The notes below the pieces were generated by a model, which made no database searches, had not been told where the DNA came from, and was given only the letters and a program-made list of their open reading frames with translations. Position numbers and translations under genes: made by a program. This document shows positions 1 through 5,629 of a DNA stretch of 9,272 nt, piece by piece; position 1 is the stretch's first letter, and each line of letters opens with the position of its first letter. The DNA lies in the NCBI GenBank assembly GCA_016650355.1, contig JAENVX010000320.1:1-9272 (forward strand), written 5' to 3'. Source of the stretch: Bacteroidia bacterium. Its GTDB lineage: Bacteria; Bacteroidota; Bacteroidia; Cytophagales; Cyclobacteriaceae.

Positions 1-1
1 C

Positions 2-88
2 GCCAGCCCCGAGCGGCTCTATTCTGAAATCGGGCGGTTGAAAATGGAATTGGACTGGCTTAAAAAAAAGTCCGGGATCGGCCAGTAA
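2..88 (+). CDS. IS3-family OrfA, C-terminal end (partial)
   Basis: Only the last 28 codons before the TAA at 86-88 are present. The peptide contains ERLYSEIGRLKMELDWLKKK, the leucine-rich coiled-coil tail found at the end of IS3-family OrfA proteins. In this family OrfA binds the terminal repeats through an N-terminal helix-turn-helix, and the zipper mediates multimerisation; that N-terminal part lies outside the window. The frame runs into the slippery A-stretch at 62-69, where ribosomes would shift by -1 to make the OrfAB transposase. Confidence 0.85.
   Translation, partial: ASPERLYSEIGRLKMELDWLKKKSGIGQ
64..70 (+). promoter_or_regulatory. Programmed -1 frameshift heptamer A-AAA-AAG
   Basis: In the OrfA frame the codons read aaa (65-67) and aag (68-70), preceded by an A. 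This is the classic A AAA AAG slippery heptamer. Slipping back one base leads into the OrfB frame, which is open from 64 (just after a TAA at 61-63) through to 1041. The expected fusion joins ...LDWLKKK directly to VRDRPVTERRHW. The arrangement matches the known expression strategy of IS3-family transposases. No stimulatory downstream structure was established. Confidence 0.75.
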
Positions 89-123
89 CGGAGCGCAGAC
101 ACTGGGTAAGCACTATTGAACCC

Positions 124-1041
124 TTGGCGATATCCCGACAATGCGATTTAGCTGGCGTTACCCGTTCGACCTTTTATGCCCCTCTTCTGATCGCCGTACC
201 GGACGAAGAAGAATTGATACTTGCGTTGATCGATGCCGAATATACGCTCCACCCGTTCTACGGCAGCCGCAAGATGGTGGTGCATCTACGCATCAAAGGG
301 TATAGCGTCAACCGCAAACGGGTTCAGCGGCTGATGAAGATCCTGGGACTGGCAGGCATGTCACCGGGGCCTAACACCAGCCGGCCTCACCCTCAGCACA
401 AGATTTATCCGTACCTGCTCAGGGGCGTGAACGTAACAAGGCCCAACCAGGTGTGGAGTACTGACATTACCTACATCCGCCTGGCGCGTGGGTTTGTGTA
501 CCTGGCAGCAGTAATCGACTGGTATTCACGTAAAGTGCTGGCGTGGCGGTTATCAAACACACTCGACAGCGAGTTCTGCGTTGACTGCCTGGAACAGTCG
601 ATTCGGTCATACGGCAGACCGGAGATCTTCAATACAGATCAGGGTTGTCAATTCACGAGCGACGCATTTACCGGCGTTCTCAAGTTGCACGGCATTGCGA
701 TCAGCATGGATGGCCGCGGCCGGGCATTGGACAATATATTCGTAGAACGACTCTGGCGAAGCGTCAAACATGAGGATGTGTACCTGAAAGGGTATGTCAA
801 CATGCCGGGATTACAACTGGGCTTGACAGAATATTTTGAGTTCTACAACACCGAACGACCCCATCAATCTCTGGGTAACCTCACGCCGATTCAGGTCTAC
901 CAAACGGCCAGCGGCGGCGGAGCAAGAATCGTAGACAAATTCAAAGAACAAAAAACGTTTTTAGGGGTAGAAGCAAAATCAAAGGCAGAAACTACCATCT
1001 TAAACTCAAAGGATTATTGTCTTGACCAAAGGGTCCACTAA
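124..1041 (+). CDS. IS3-family transposase OrfB (DDE integrase)
   Basis: This is the catalytic part of the IS3 transposase, carrying out strand cleavage and transfer of the element. An HTH_21-like segment lies around residues 33-75 (ending in SVNRKRVQRLMKILGL). The rve integrase core runs from about residue 107. The triad is D114 (STDITY), D172 (NTDQG) and E208 (FVERLWRSVK), with exactly 35 residues between the last two: DD(35)E. The YNTERPHQSLGN motif after the core is also typical. The TTG at 124 is only the first possible start; the frame is open from 64, and the functional product is probably the OrfAB frameshift fusion. The stop at 1039-1041 coincides with the element end. The gene appears complete. 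Confidence 0.93.
   Translation: MAISRQCDLAGVTRSTFYAPLLIAVPDEEELILALIDAEYTLHPFYGSRKMVVHLRIKGYSVNRKRVQRLMKILGLAGMSPGPNTSRPHPQHKIYPYLLRGVNVTRPNQVWSTDITYIRLARGFVYLAAVIDWYSRKVLAWRLSNTLDSEFCVDCLEQSIRSYGRPEIFNTDQGCQFTSDAFTGVLKLHGIAISMDGRGRALDNIFVERLWRSVKHEDVYLKGYVNMPGLQLGLTEYFEFYNTERPHQSLGNLTPIQVYQTASGGGARIVDKFKEQKTFLGVEAKSKAETTILNSKDYCLDQRVH
1020..1041 (+). repeat. Right terminal inverted repeat of the IS3 element (inferred)
   Basis: The sequence tcttgaccaaagggtccac with its flanking bases resembles the right ends of IS3-family elements, which often finish in ...GGGTCCACT. Coding for OrfB runs through it, giving the C-terminal CLDQRVH. The matching left repeat is not in the window, so the exact last base (between about 1037 and 1042) is uncertain. 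Confidence 0.6.
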
Positions 1042-1156
1042 AATGGCGTTGACTGGGGGCTATGTTGTACCTTGGCTCTATCTGTGGGGCTTCCAGCAAG
1101 GCAAATGCCTTAGCAATGACATCAGGGGTGGTTTGAAGAGTAAATCGACCGCACAT
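1042..1156 (-). pseudogene. SRAP (YedK/HMCES-like) gene, 5' fragment disrupted by the IS
   Basis: The minus strand from the ATG at 1154-1156 encodes MCGRFTL, then an acidic-hydrophobic stretch, then PRYNIAPSQ, the two signature motifs at the N-terminus of SRAP proteins. This family covers abasic sites in single-stranded DNA through a covalent bond to Cys2, and Cys2 is present. A good ribosome-binding site (AAGGAG, plus positions 1163-1168) sits 6 bases upstream of the ATG. This start is preferred over the upstream in-frame ATG. After Q36 (1049-1051) the sequence passes within a few codons into the IS right end, so about 180 residues of a normal protein are missing here. The rest would be expected left of the IS, outside the window. 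The gene is therefore broken. Confidence 0.85.
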
Positions 1157-1285
1157 GGCATTCTCCTTCGGTGGGTGTAGGGTTGTTCTGGCCATCGGCA
1201 TAGTGGCGGATGATCGGAATCTGCTGGGTCGGAGTGATGGATAAGATTACTGATTTCTGAAAAGAGCCTTGGTCAAATTCTTATG

Positions 1286-1672
1286 TCAGTCACCTTGAGA
1301 CTTTACCTCAGCTTTCTCACTAGTGGTTGTCGGTGTCTCAGCAGCCGTACTCTTCGTTTCCATTTGAATTGGAGCGGATGCTTGAGTTGCAGGTGATGCT
1401 GTTGTCTCTGCCGAGGCTGCTGCAGGAGCTGCAACTTCCGATGCAGTTCCAGCTCCTGCAGTTGTATCGCCTTCTGAGTCAGTAGACTCTGCTTTTGCAC
1501 CGTAGCCGTCACCGAACCATCCAGCTCCTTTGAGGCTAAATGAGACTGCAGATACTAACTTACGGACGGTCCCACCACATTTAGGGCATCGGTCTGCAGG
1601 TGGGTCTGAGAACTTCTGGCGAAGCTCAAATTGAATGTTACAGGCATTACAGCGATATTCGTAAACTGGCAT
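1286..1672 (-). CDS. FmdB-family zinc-ribbon protein
   Basis: This 128-residue protein begins MPVYEYRCNACNIQFELRQ, the hallmark of the FmdB/CxxC_CxxC_SSSS family of small zinc-ribbon proteins. The four zinc ligands are C8, C11, C29 and C32. A conserved SFSLKGAGWFGDGYG segment (residues about 44-58) follows. From about residue 60 the tail is low-complexity, rich in Ala, Thr, Ser and Glu, and probably disordered; this is usual for the family, though longer than in many members. The ATG at 1670-1672 has a ribosome-binding site AAGGA (plus positions 1680-1684) at 7 bases. The cellular role is poorly defined; FmdB was named as a putative regulator, but that role is not established for homologues. 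The broken SRAP gene starts 129 bases downstream with no terminator seen between them, so they may once have been co-transcribed. Confidence 0.85.
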   Translation of the reverse strand: MPVYEYRCNACNIQFELRQKFSDPPADRCPKCGGTVRKLVSAVSFSLKGAGWFGDGYGAKAESTDSEGDTTAGAGTASEVAAPAAASAETTASPATQASAPIQMETKSTAAETPTTTSEKAEVKSQGD

Positions 1673-1833
1673 TTACTCATCCTTAAATATTAGTTACTTG
1701 GTCAGGCTAAAGATTCTTGAGACCTTTACAGGCAATAAACATACAACCAGACTACGATAGTAGGGACGGGATATGCAACATCTGTGCGGGGCAGTATTAA
1801 ATTTTTCAGAATCAGTAATAATCGACAAGGCAC
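1673..1833. other. Intergenic region upstream of the fmdB-like gene
   Basis: This stretch lies between the ferritin-like gene's terminator and the FmdB start and must contain the FmdB promoter on the minus strand. I see no consensus -35/-10 pair good enough to place it. No coding sequence is supported; plus-strand open frames here lack ribosome-binding sites and recognisable products. Confidence 0.5.
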
Positions 1834-1865
1834 AAAAAAAGGAAGCGGCTTCTGACTTTCGCTTC
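1834..1865 (-). terminator. Rho-independent terminator downstream of the ferritin-like gene
   Basis: On the minus strand GAAGCG pairs with CGCTTC (plus positions 1842-1847 and 1860-1865) around a 12-base loop. It is followed by CTTTTTTTG (the A-run at plus 1834-1840). It lies about 140 bases after the stop codon of the ferritin-like gene at 2007 and separates it from the FmdB gene. Confidence 0.65.
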
Positions 1866-2006
1866 TATAAGCTTTTCACTGCTTATATCCGGTACTTGTC
1901 TCTGTGCTGCTTCCTAATTTCAGTCTACTCTTCCCAGCTAAAATTGCAACAAATGTCTTCAGCTTTTGTGAATCGAAAGCTCCGAACCTGTTGTTAACAG
2001 AATCTA

Positions 2007-2486
2007 TCACCTCAATGAATCAATTGCATTTTGCAAAAGCTCTAGATGACCTTGATCATACTTCTCCATTTTCAAAAACAGGTCAGAAAGGCCATGATCC
2101 CTATAGGTTATGATGGATTCGATGTGACGCTCTGCTAAATCCATTTCAATAACTAATGCAATTTCAAATGTCTCTGATATAGATAACTGTTTTGCTTCGA
2201 TAGCACGATGAATTGAATCCAGTTTGTCTAATACAGAAGTTAACTTTTTGTCTTTAAAATCAATATCTTTATTATTGTCACCGAGATGGAGTGCGGCTAA
2301 CTTAAATTGCGCAGCATGGTTGTCTTCATCATTTGCAATCTTATGCCAAAGTGCCTCGATATCAGGTTCGTCAGAAAACATCCGTTCAAAATGACGATAA
2401 ATATGTGCGCACCTTTCTTCGATTAGACTACAGGTATCAAGAGCGTGTATTTTATTGAGTGGTAACTTGACGGTATTATTTGTCAT
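2007..2486 (-). CDS. Ferritin-like / rubrerythrin-type diiron protein
   Basis: From the ATG at 2486 this is a 159-residue, all-helical protein without a rubredoxin domain. Likely metal ligands sit on the four expected helices: E24 (LIEERCAHIY), E54 and H57 (NDEDNHAAQ, an ExxH motif), E114 (LVIEMDLAERH), and D144 with H147 (KYDQGHLELL, a DxxH in place of the usual ExxH). This pattern fits a diiron four-helix bundle of the ferritin/rubrerythrin superfamily, whose members handle iron or reduce peroxide in the cytoplasm. Which of these it does cannot be told. A TTG at 2498 would add four residues but has no ribosome-binding site; the ATG at 2486 has only a weak one (GGGGTC). The gene appears complete, ends in its own terminator, and has chromosomal character. 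Confidence 0.75.
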   Translation of the reverse strand: MTNNTVKLPLNKIHALDTCSLIEERCAHIYRHFERMFSDEPDIEALWHKIANDEDNHAAQFKLAALHLGDNNKDIDFKDKKLTSVLDKLDSIHRAIEAKQLSISETFEIALVIEMDLAERHIESIITYRDHGLSDLFLKMEKYDQGHLELLQNAIDSLR

Positions 2487-2857
2487 CCTAGACCCCAATG
2501 ATAAAGTGGATACATTAATAATTGCGAAACATTATCATATTTTACACATGCACGATACAGGATGCACTATCAAATTTGGGATTATTTACAAGTTCAGGAA
2601 CAGGATGGACGATGGGTTGTTCTGCGAGTCCGTAGATCTCAACGTGGAGATCGGAAGGAATATCGATTGTGAATCGTCCAGACAGATGGGAAGTCAACTT
2701 CAGATCTGATTTTGCATAACGCAAGATAATGACTTGAAGGGTGGAGCAAAGCAGATTTGATACGTCTACGGGAACTGTGTAATGGTGGAATATACGCCCT
2801 CCTCGTATCCCGACCATCCATTAACAACTGACCCTATATTGACCCTATACGCAACAT
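2487..2857. other. Intergenic region with no supported gene
   Basis: This stretch of about 370 bases lies between the ferritin-like gene and the tRNA terminator. It contains a 91-codon minus-strand frame (2542-2817) that lacks a ribosome-binding site and matches no family I recognise; overlapping frames also exist, so I do not call it a gene. Near its right end are two close copies of a TGACCCTATA-type motif (2829-2848). The promoter of the ferritin-like gene should lie near 2500-2560 but is not clear. Confidence 0.4.
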
Positions 2858-2898
2858 AATAAGAAAAAGGGCCTACAGCCAATAGCTGTAAGCCCTTT
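2858..2898 (-). terminator. Strong terminator following the tRNA-Arg 3' end
   Basis: Plus positions 2866-2872 (AAAGGGC) pair with 2892-2898 (GCCCTTT), and 2874-2879 (TACAGC) pair with 2885-2890 (GCTGTA). One mismatch separates the two arms, and the loop is 5 bases. On the minus strand the stem runs into TTTTTCTTATT. It begins 8 bases beyond the tRNA CCA end, exactly where the terminator of a minus-strand tRNA-Arg gene is expected. It indicates that the sequence left of 2906 is the original downstream flank of that tRNA. Confidence 0.85.
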
Positions 2899-2905
2899 AT
2901 TTTAT

Positions 2906-2950
2906 TGGCGTCCCCGAGTCGATTCGAACGACCGGCCCCTTCCTTAGGAG
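2906..2950 (-). other. Attachment-site copy: 3' half of tRNA-Arg(CCT)
   Basis: Read on the minus strand from 2950 to 2906, the sequence gives a complete tRNA 3' half. It has the anticodon loop CTCCTAA (anticodon CCT at 2946-2948), the 3' anticodon strand GGAAG, the variable loop GGGCC, and the T arm GGTCG-TTCGAAT-CGACT (five pairs, one G-T). It ends with the acceptor strand CGGGGAC, discriminator G and encoded CCA. Beyond 2950 the next five bases (GAAAA on the minus strand) cannot pair with GGAAG and no tRNA 5' half follows. Ending at the anticodon loop is typical of attachment sites used by tyrosine recombinases. The tRNA terminator on its left makes that side the chromosome, so this is the integrase-distal junction and the island lies to the right. 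Confidence 0.85.
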
Positions 2951-3211
2951 TTTTCGCTTTTATTTACTGGTCATATACCATTTGATACTGAACCCTTTGA
3001 TATTTATATAATATCTACATTTCAGTTCTCTATGTTTATTCTATTGATTCCTACCCAAATCCGGCTTTTTCTGAACACGATTACACAGGAATTACACAGA
3101 GCAGCAACAGTCTGGTAAAGTCAGGCAATCCCCTTACTAACCAGCTCAAAATAGTATTCCACTTGTTTATCCTCAATGAGTTGTTATTCACATCTACTGT
3201 AAAGCAGGCTA
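2951..3211. other. Island end, non-coding
   Basis: This is the 261-base AT-rich interval between the tRNA-derived attachment site and the stop codon of the ATPase gene. No gene is visible. It contains two close direct copies of attacacag (described separately), a plausible recombinase or excisionase binding region given its distance from the junction. No convincing rho-independent terminator for the ATPase gene was found in it. Confidence 0.5.
3080..3099. repeat. Direct repeat attacacag x2, possible att arm sites
   Basis: The 9-mer attacacag occurs at 3080-3088 and again at 3091-3099, an 11-base period of about one helical turn. It lies roughly 130-150 bases inside the island from the attachment core. 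Integrase arm-type and excisionase sites commonly appear as short, helically phased direct repeats at such distances. The repeat itself is seen; its role is inferred. Confidence 0.4.
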
Positions 3212-5326
3212 TTATAAAACCTTCTCTTTTGTTAAAAATTCAATACATTTAGGCTTAACAAAGTCTGGAACAATGTCATATTTATTCAAATCAAGATAAA
3301 ATATGTAATCATTCTCTACATGGAATTGTTCATCAATGTATTTTAGAAGCGGATCATCAACTATTTTACCTCTTAAATTCAGTACAGCAAGAATGACCCT
3401 AAAAACCTGAAGTTGATAATACGTGTTACTTTCTGTTTTGTATAACGCTATTAATTCGTCCTTAGTGAAAACATCATTTCTGTAACTTGCATATGAGAAA
3501 TCCGTGAAATAAGTTTTTATCAGCCCTTCTCCAGCCAATATATCTCCAGGTTCAATAGGAGAATCATTAGCAAAAGATGGATTCGCTTTTCCATGAAGTA
3601 GGCAAGATAGCAGGTTATATCCCATTTCTTGCGAATGATCTTTTTTTGTATGCTCCAATAACTTCCTAAGACTTGTAACACGATGCACTTTATTCAAAGT
3701 GTCATTACTTGCGTTTTCTGATAGCAATATTGGTAATGACTTTATATCGTTTTCTGTTATTTCTATTTCAGAAAGCACTCCATCGGTATTTTTCAAAAAA
3801 TATGCACTTACATCGTCTCCATTGGGCTTATTATTGACAACAAAATCAATAACAGGCTGAAAATCGTGCGTAAGCATCAAAACGGTCTTTTTGTAAAAGC
3901 TCTTATGCTTGGTAGAGTTCATAAAAAGACGATTTATGATCGCATATTTTTTATTACTGTCAAAAGAGGATATTGGATCATCTAAAATTATAATATCTGG
4001 TTTGTGGCTAATGGCGTAATGCATAAATAAAACAAGTGCAAAAGCGTTTCTCTCTCCCCAGCTAAGATGCAGTTTTATATTTTCTACTTGAACGTCATCT
4101 TTTGTCTTCGATTTATATTTTAGTATAGTTTTTGTTATACTTTCGGATTCATGCCGAATTTCTAAGCTATAATTTATATCAGATTTGTGCAAAAAGTCGT
4201 TGATGTCAGTGACAGCCTTTTCTGTGGCTGAACCAATTAACCCTTTAAGTTGTCCGATATCCTGTTTTAGAGCCTCTGTTTCTTTTAGAACCAATTCTAT
4301 TTTAATATTTATTGAAGTAATTATTTCTATTACCTTAGCATTATTAAACATGTATAAAACTGTGCTGTCAATTATAAGTCCTTTAAGCTGTTCATCAAGT
4401 TTTGATATATCTTCTCGTTTGACCTTATAAGAATTAAACTCAATAACCTTTTTAATTTTATCAACAAGATATCTTAAATCATCATAAAAACGTTTCACCC
4501 AGAGATTTATTGTTGCTTCATCTGACGTTTCTTTTATACATTTATATAATATCGCACACTTACCTTCTTCCATATATTCTTTAACGTCATCAAAGTACGA
4601 AATCATCTCCTTGATATTTTTGACGTTTGATTTTGTATAAGCTGATGTAAATATTTTCTTTTCATTTTCATATTCTTTGCCCAGGTCTTCAGTACAGAAC
4701 GGGCAGATGCTATTATCGTCATATTTACAGCCATCGTTTTTCCATCCAACCCAATCTACGTTATATTCTTTATTCATCAAAGGCTGGTATTTTTTAATAG
4801 GCTCTGGAAGCTTAAAAATGCTTTCTGAACTTGTTAGACTTTTTATTAAACCTGTCTGCTTAAAATCGAGTGATTTGGTTAAAGTGAATTTTCCCAATAC
4901 GGATTGACCAACTGACATTAATCTATGAAGGTCGGGATTTACGCTTGTATCAATATTTATCTCTTTCAGTTTTTCATTGATTGCATTCTGACGTTCCTCG
5001 TATTCAGGAGTCTTTATAAAAACGTCAAAGGCATTTTGAATAACCTCGCTTTCTTTGAAAATGATTGTATTAACAAATTCTTCATTAAATAATAAAACTT
5101 TGTTTATACCCTCAGAATCGCTTGATACACTTACTTTCGGGGCGATATCACCATCAAATGGCTTTAAAATTGATAGGCTCTCATTTTTTGAAAGCAGTTC
5201 AATTGCCTTTGCAATTGTTGATTTTCCAGTCCCATTCATAGCGTAGCGGATATTTAGGCGTTTTTTTAATAAAATGATTTTTGCGGAAACAATATTATTG
5301 CAGTTTTCCAGCTCTACGCTAAACAT
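3212..5326 (-). CDS. RloC/PrrC-like AAA_13 ABC-type ATPase, putative defence effector
   Basis: This 704-residue protein has a split ABC-type ATPase. Walker A is AMNGTGKST at about 29-37, with the first Gly replaced by Ala as in some relatives. The signature is LSWGERNAFAL at 421-431, Walker B IIILDDP at 445-451, the D-loop SSFD at 453-456, and the H-loop THD at 486-488. Between the halves is a long helical, partly coiled-coil insertion (about 90-400) with C208-P-F-C211, and C200 nearby, reminiscent of the zinc hook of RloC. After the ATPase core comes a C-terminal domain of about 215 residues containing R534-x3-E538 and H558 (LLHGK). This architecture is that of the AAA_13 group, which includes the anticodon nucleases PrrC and RloC; relatives with other activities exist. 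The ATG at 5326 has an excellent ribosome-binding site (GGAGGA, plus 5332-5337) at 5 bases. The gene lies downstream of the DUF6602-like gene on the same strand but has its own promoter. Base composition is AT-rich, consistent with acquisition. The ATPase assignment is secure; tRNase activity is only a possibility. Confidence 0.88.
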   Translation of the reverse strand: MFSVELENCNNIVSAKIILLKKRLNIRYAMNGTGKSTIAKAIELLSKNESLSILKPFDGDIAPKVSVSSDSEGINKVLLFNEEFVNTIIFKESEVIQNAFDVFIKTPEYEERQNAINEKLKEINIDTSVNPDLHRLMSVGQSVLGKFTLTKSLDFKQTGLIKSLTSSESIFKLPEPIKKYQPLMNKEYNVDWVGWKNDGCKYDDNSICPFCTEDLGKEYENEKKIFTSAYTKSNVKNIKEMISYFDDVKEYMEEGKCAILYKCIKETSDEATINLWVKRFYDDLRYLVDKIKKVIEFNSYKVKREDISKLDEQLKGLIIDSTVLYMFNNAKVIEIITSINIKIELVLKETEALKQDIGQLKGLIGSATEKAVTDINDFLHKSDINYSLEIRHESESITKTILKYKSKTKDDVQVENIKLHLSWGERNAFALVLFMHYAISHKPDIIILDDPISSFDSNKKYAIINRLFMNSTKHKSFYKKTVLMLTHDFQPVIDFVVNNKPNGDDVSAYFLKNTDGVLSEIEITENDIKSLPILLSENASNDTLNKVHRVTSLRKLLEHTKKDHSQEMGYNLLSCLLHGKANPSFANDSPIEPGDILAGEGLIKTYFTDFSYASYRNDVFTKDELIALYKTESNTYYQLQVFRVILAVLNLRGKIVDDPLLKYIDEQFHVENDYIFYLDLNKYDIVPDFVKPKCIEFLTKEKVL

Positions 5327-5432
5327 GGGATTCCTCCAAATATAGTATATTTGCCAATTATCGCTTAACCTGACCAGATCGGAATTAATGGTTCAGCATG
5401 CTTGACCCGCTTCGAGAAAATACAATGAGTCA
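5327..5432 (-). other. 5' leader of the ATPase gene, downstream part
   Basis: This is the untranslated stretch between the conserved leader repeat and the ATPase start codon. Together with the repeat it gives a leader of roughly 145 bases. Unlike the 47-base conserved part it shows no resemblance to the corresponding leader of the DUF6602-like gene. Apart from the ribosome-binding site I see no defined element. Confidence 0.4.
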
Positions 5433-5439
5433 TAAATAT

Positions 5440-5461
5440 GCATTGTCATAGCATGAAACGC
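5440..5461 (-). promoter_or_regulatory. Conserved imperfect inverted repeat in the leader (ATPase gene)
   Basis: On the minus strand GCGTT-TCAT pairs with ATGA-(C)-AATGC across a 3-base GCT centre: nine pairs, one G-T, and one bulged C. All 22 bases are identical to 7039-7060 upstream of the partner gene. It could be a hairpin in the 5' end of the mRNA or a protein-binding operator just downstream of the transcription start. The structure is seen in sequence; the function is inferred. Confidence 0.6.
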
Positions 5462-5480
5462 TAGAATTTGTTAGCTGTCA

Positions 5481-5511
5481 TTTATATTTTTTTAACTCTG
5501 CATCTCCTCAA
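5481..5511 (-). promoter_or_regulatory. Sigma70-like promoter of the ATPase gene
   Basis: On the minus strand a -35 TTGAGG (plus 5506-5511) is followed by an AT-rich -10. Either TATAAA (plus 5481-5486, spacing 19) or AATATA (plus 5483-5488, spacing 17) would serve. The position matches the better promoter in the duplicate copy at 7082-7111, which supports the call. Transcription would start within the conserved 47-base leader. Confidence 0.6.
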
Positions 5512-5544
5512 TTCGACTGCGATGCCGATTAAATATTTTACTGG

Positions 5545-5584
5545 TTCAAAACAAAAGCCCAAGAAGATTTCTCCCCAAGGGCTT
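5545..5584 (-). terminator. Terminator of the DUF6602-like gene
   Basis: On the minus strand AAGCCC (plus 5579-5584) pairs with GGGCTT (plus 5555-5560) around a partly pairing interior that includes GGAGAAATCT. It is followed by TTTTGTTTT. It lies about 45 bases after the stop codon of the DUF6602-like gene and directly upstream of the ATPase promoter. It shares the GGAGAAATCT interior with the terminator at 7156-7180. Confidence 0.8.
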
Positions 5585-5629
5585 GATTGTGTTTATCGAA
5601 TTCAGGTTGTAATATCTCAGGCGAAAGGT

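Larger units (their letters stand above)
1..1041 (+). mobile_element. IS3-family insertion sequence, left end outside the window
   Basis: This insertion sequence is recognised from the OrfA tail, the overlapping OrfB transposase in the -1 frame, an A-rich slippery site between them, and a terminal-repeat-like sequence at the right end (about 1020-1041). The right boundary is placed near 1041 because the disrupted SRAP reading frame resumes immediately after it, and because the OrfB stop codon lies at the junction, as is common in this family. The left terminal repeat and target duplication are not visible. The element looks intact in what can be seen and is clearly richer in G+C than the island sequence further right. 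The IS3 family is secure; the subgroup (IS51- or IS3-like) is a guess. Confidence 0.9.
5433..5530 (-). repeat. Promoter/leader repeat, copy 1 (upstream of the ATPase gene)
   Basis: This segment is a direct copy of 7032-7131. The part at 5433-5479 matches 7032-7078 at 45 of 47 positions without gaps; the rest (5480-5530) is recognisably similar with substitutions and small indels, ending in the shared gcgatgcc(c)gatt. It sits between the terminator of the DUF6602-like gene and the ATPase gene, in the same orientation relative to its gene as copy 2. The strong part corresponds to the start of the transcript, immediately after the -10 region. Confidence 0.9.

Noticed and set aside
1773..2113. 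Two plus-strand frames between the FmdB and ferritin-like genes
   Set aside because: They overlap the terminator and the 3' end of the ferritin-like gene on the opposite strand and show no recognisable product.
2542..2817. 91-codon minus-strand open frame as a gene
   Set aside because: It has no ribosome-binding site, no recognisable family, and competing open frames over the same DNA.
2906..2950. A functional tRNA gene
   Set aside because: The 5' half is absent: bases beyond the anticodon loop cannot form the anticodon stem, and no D arm follows.
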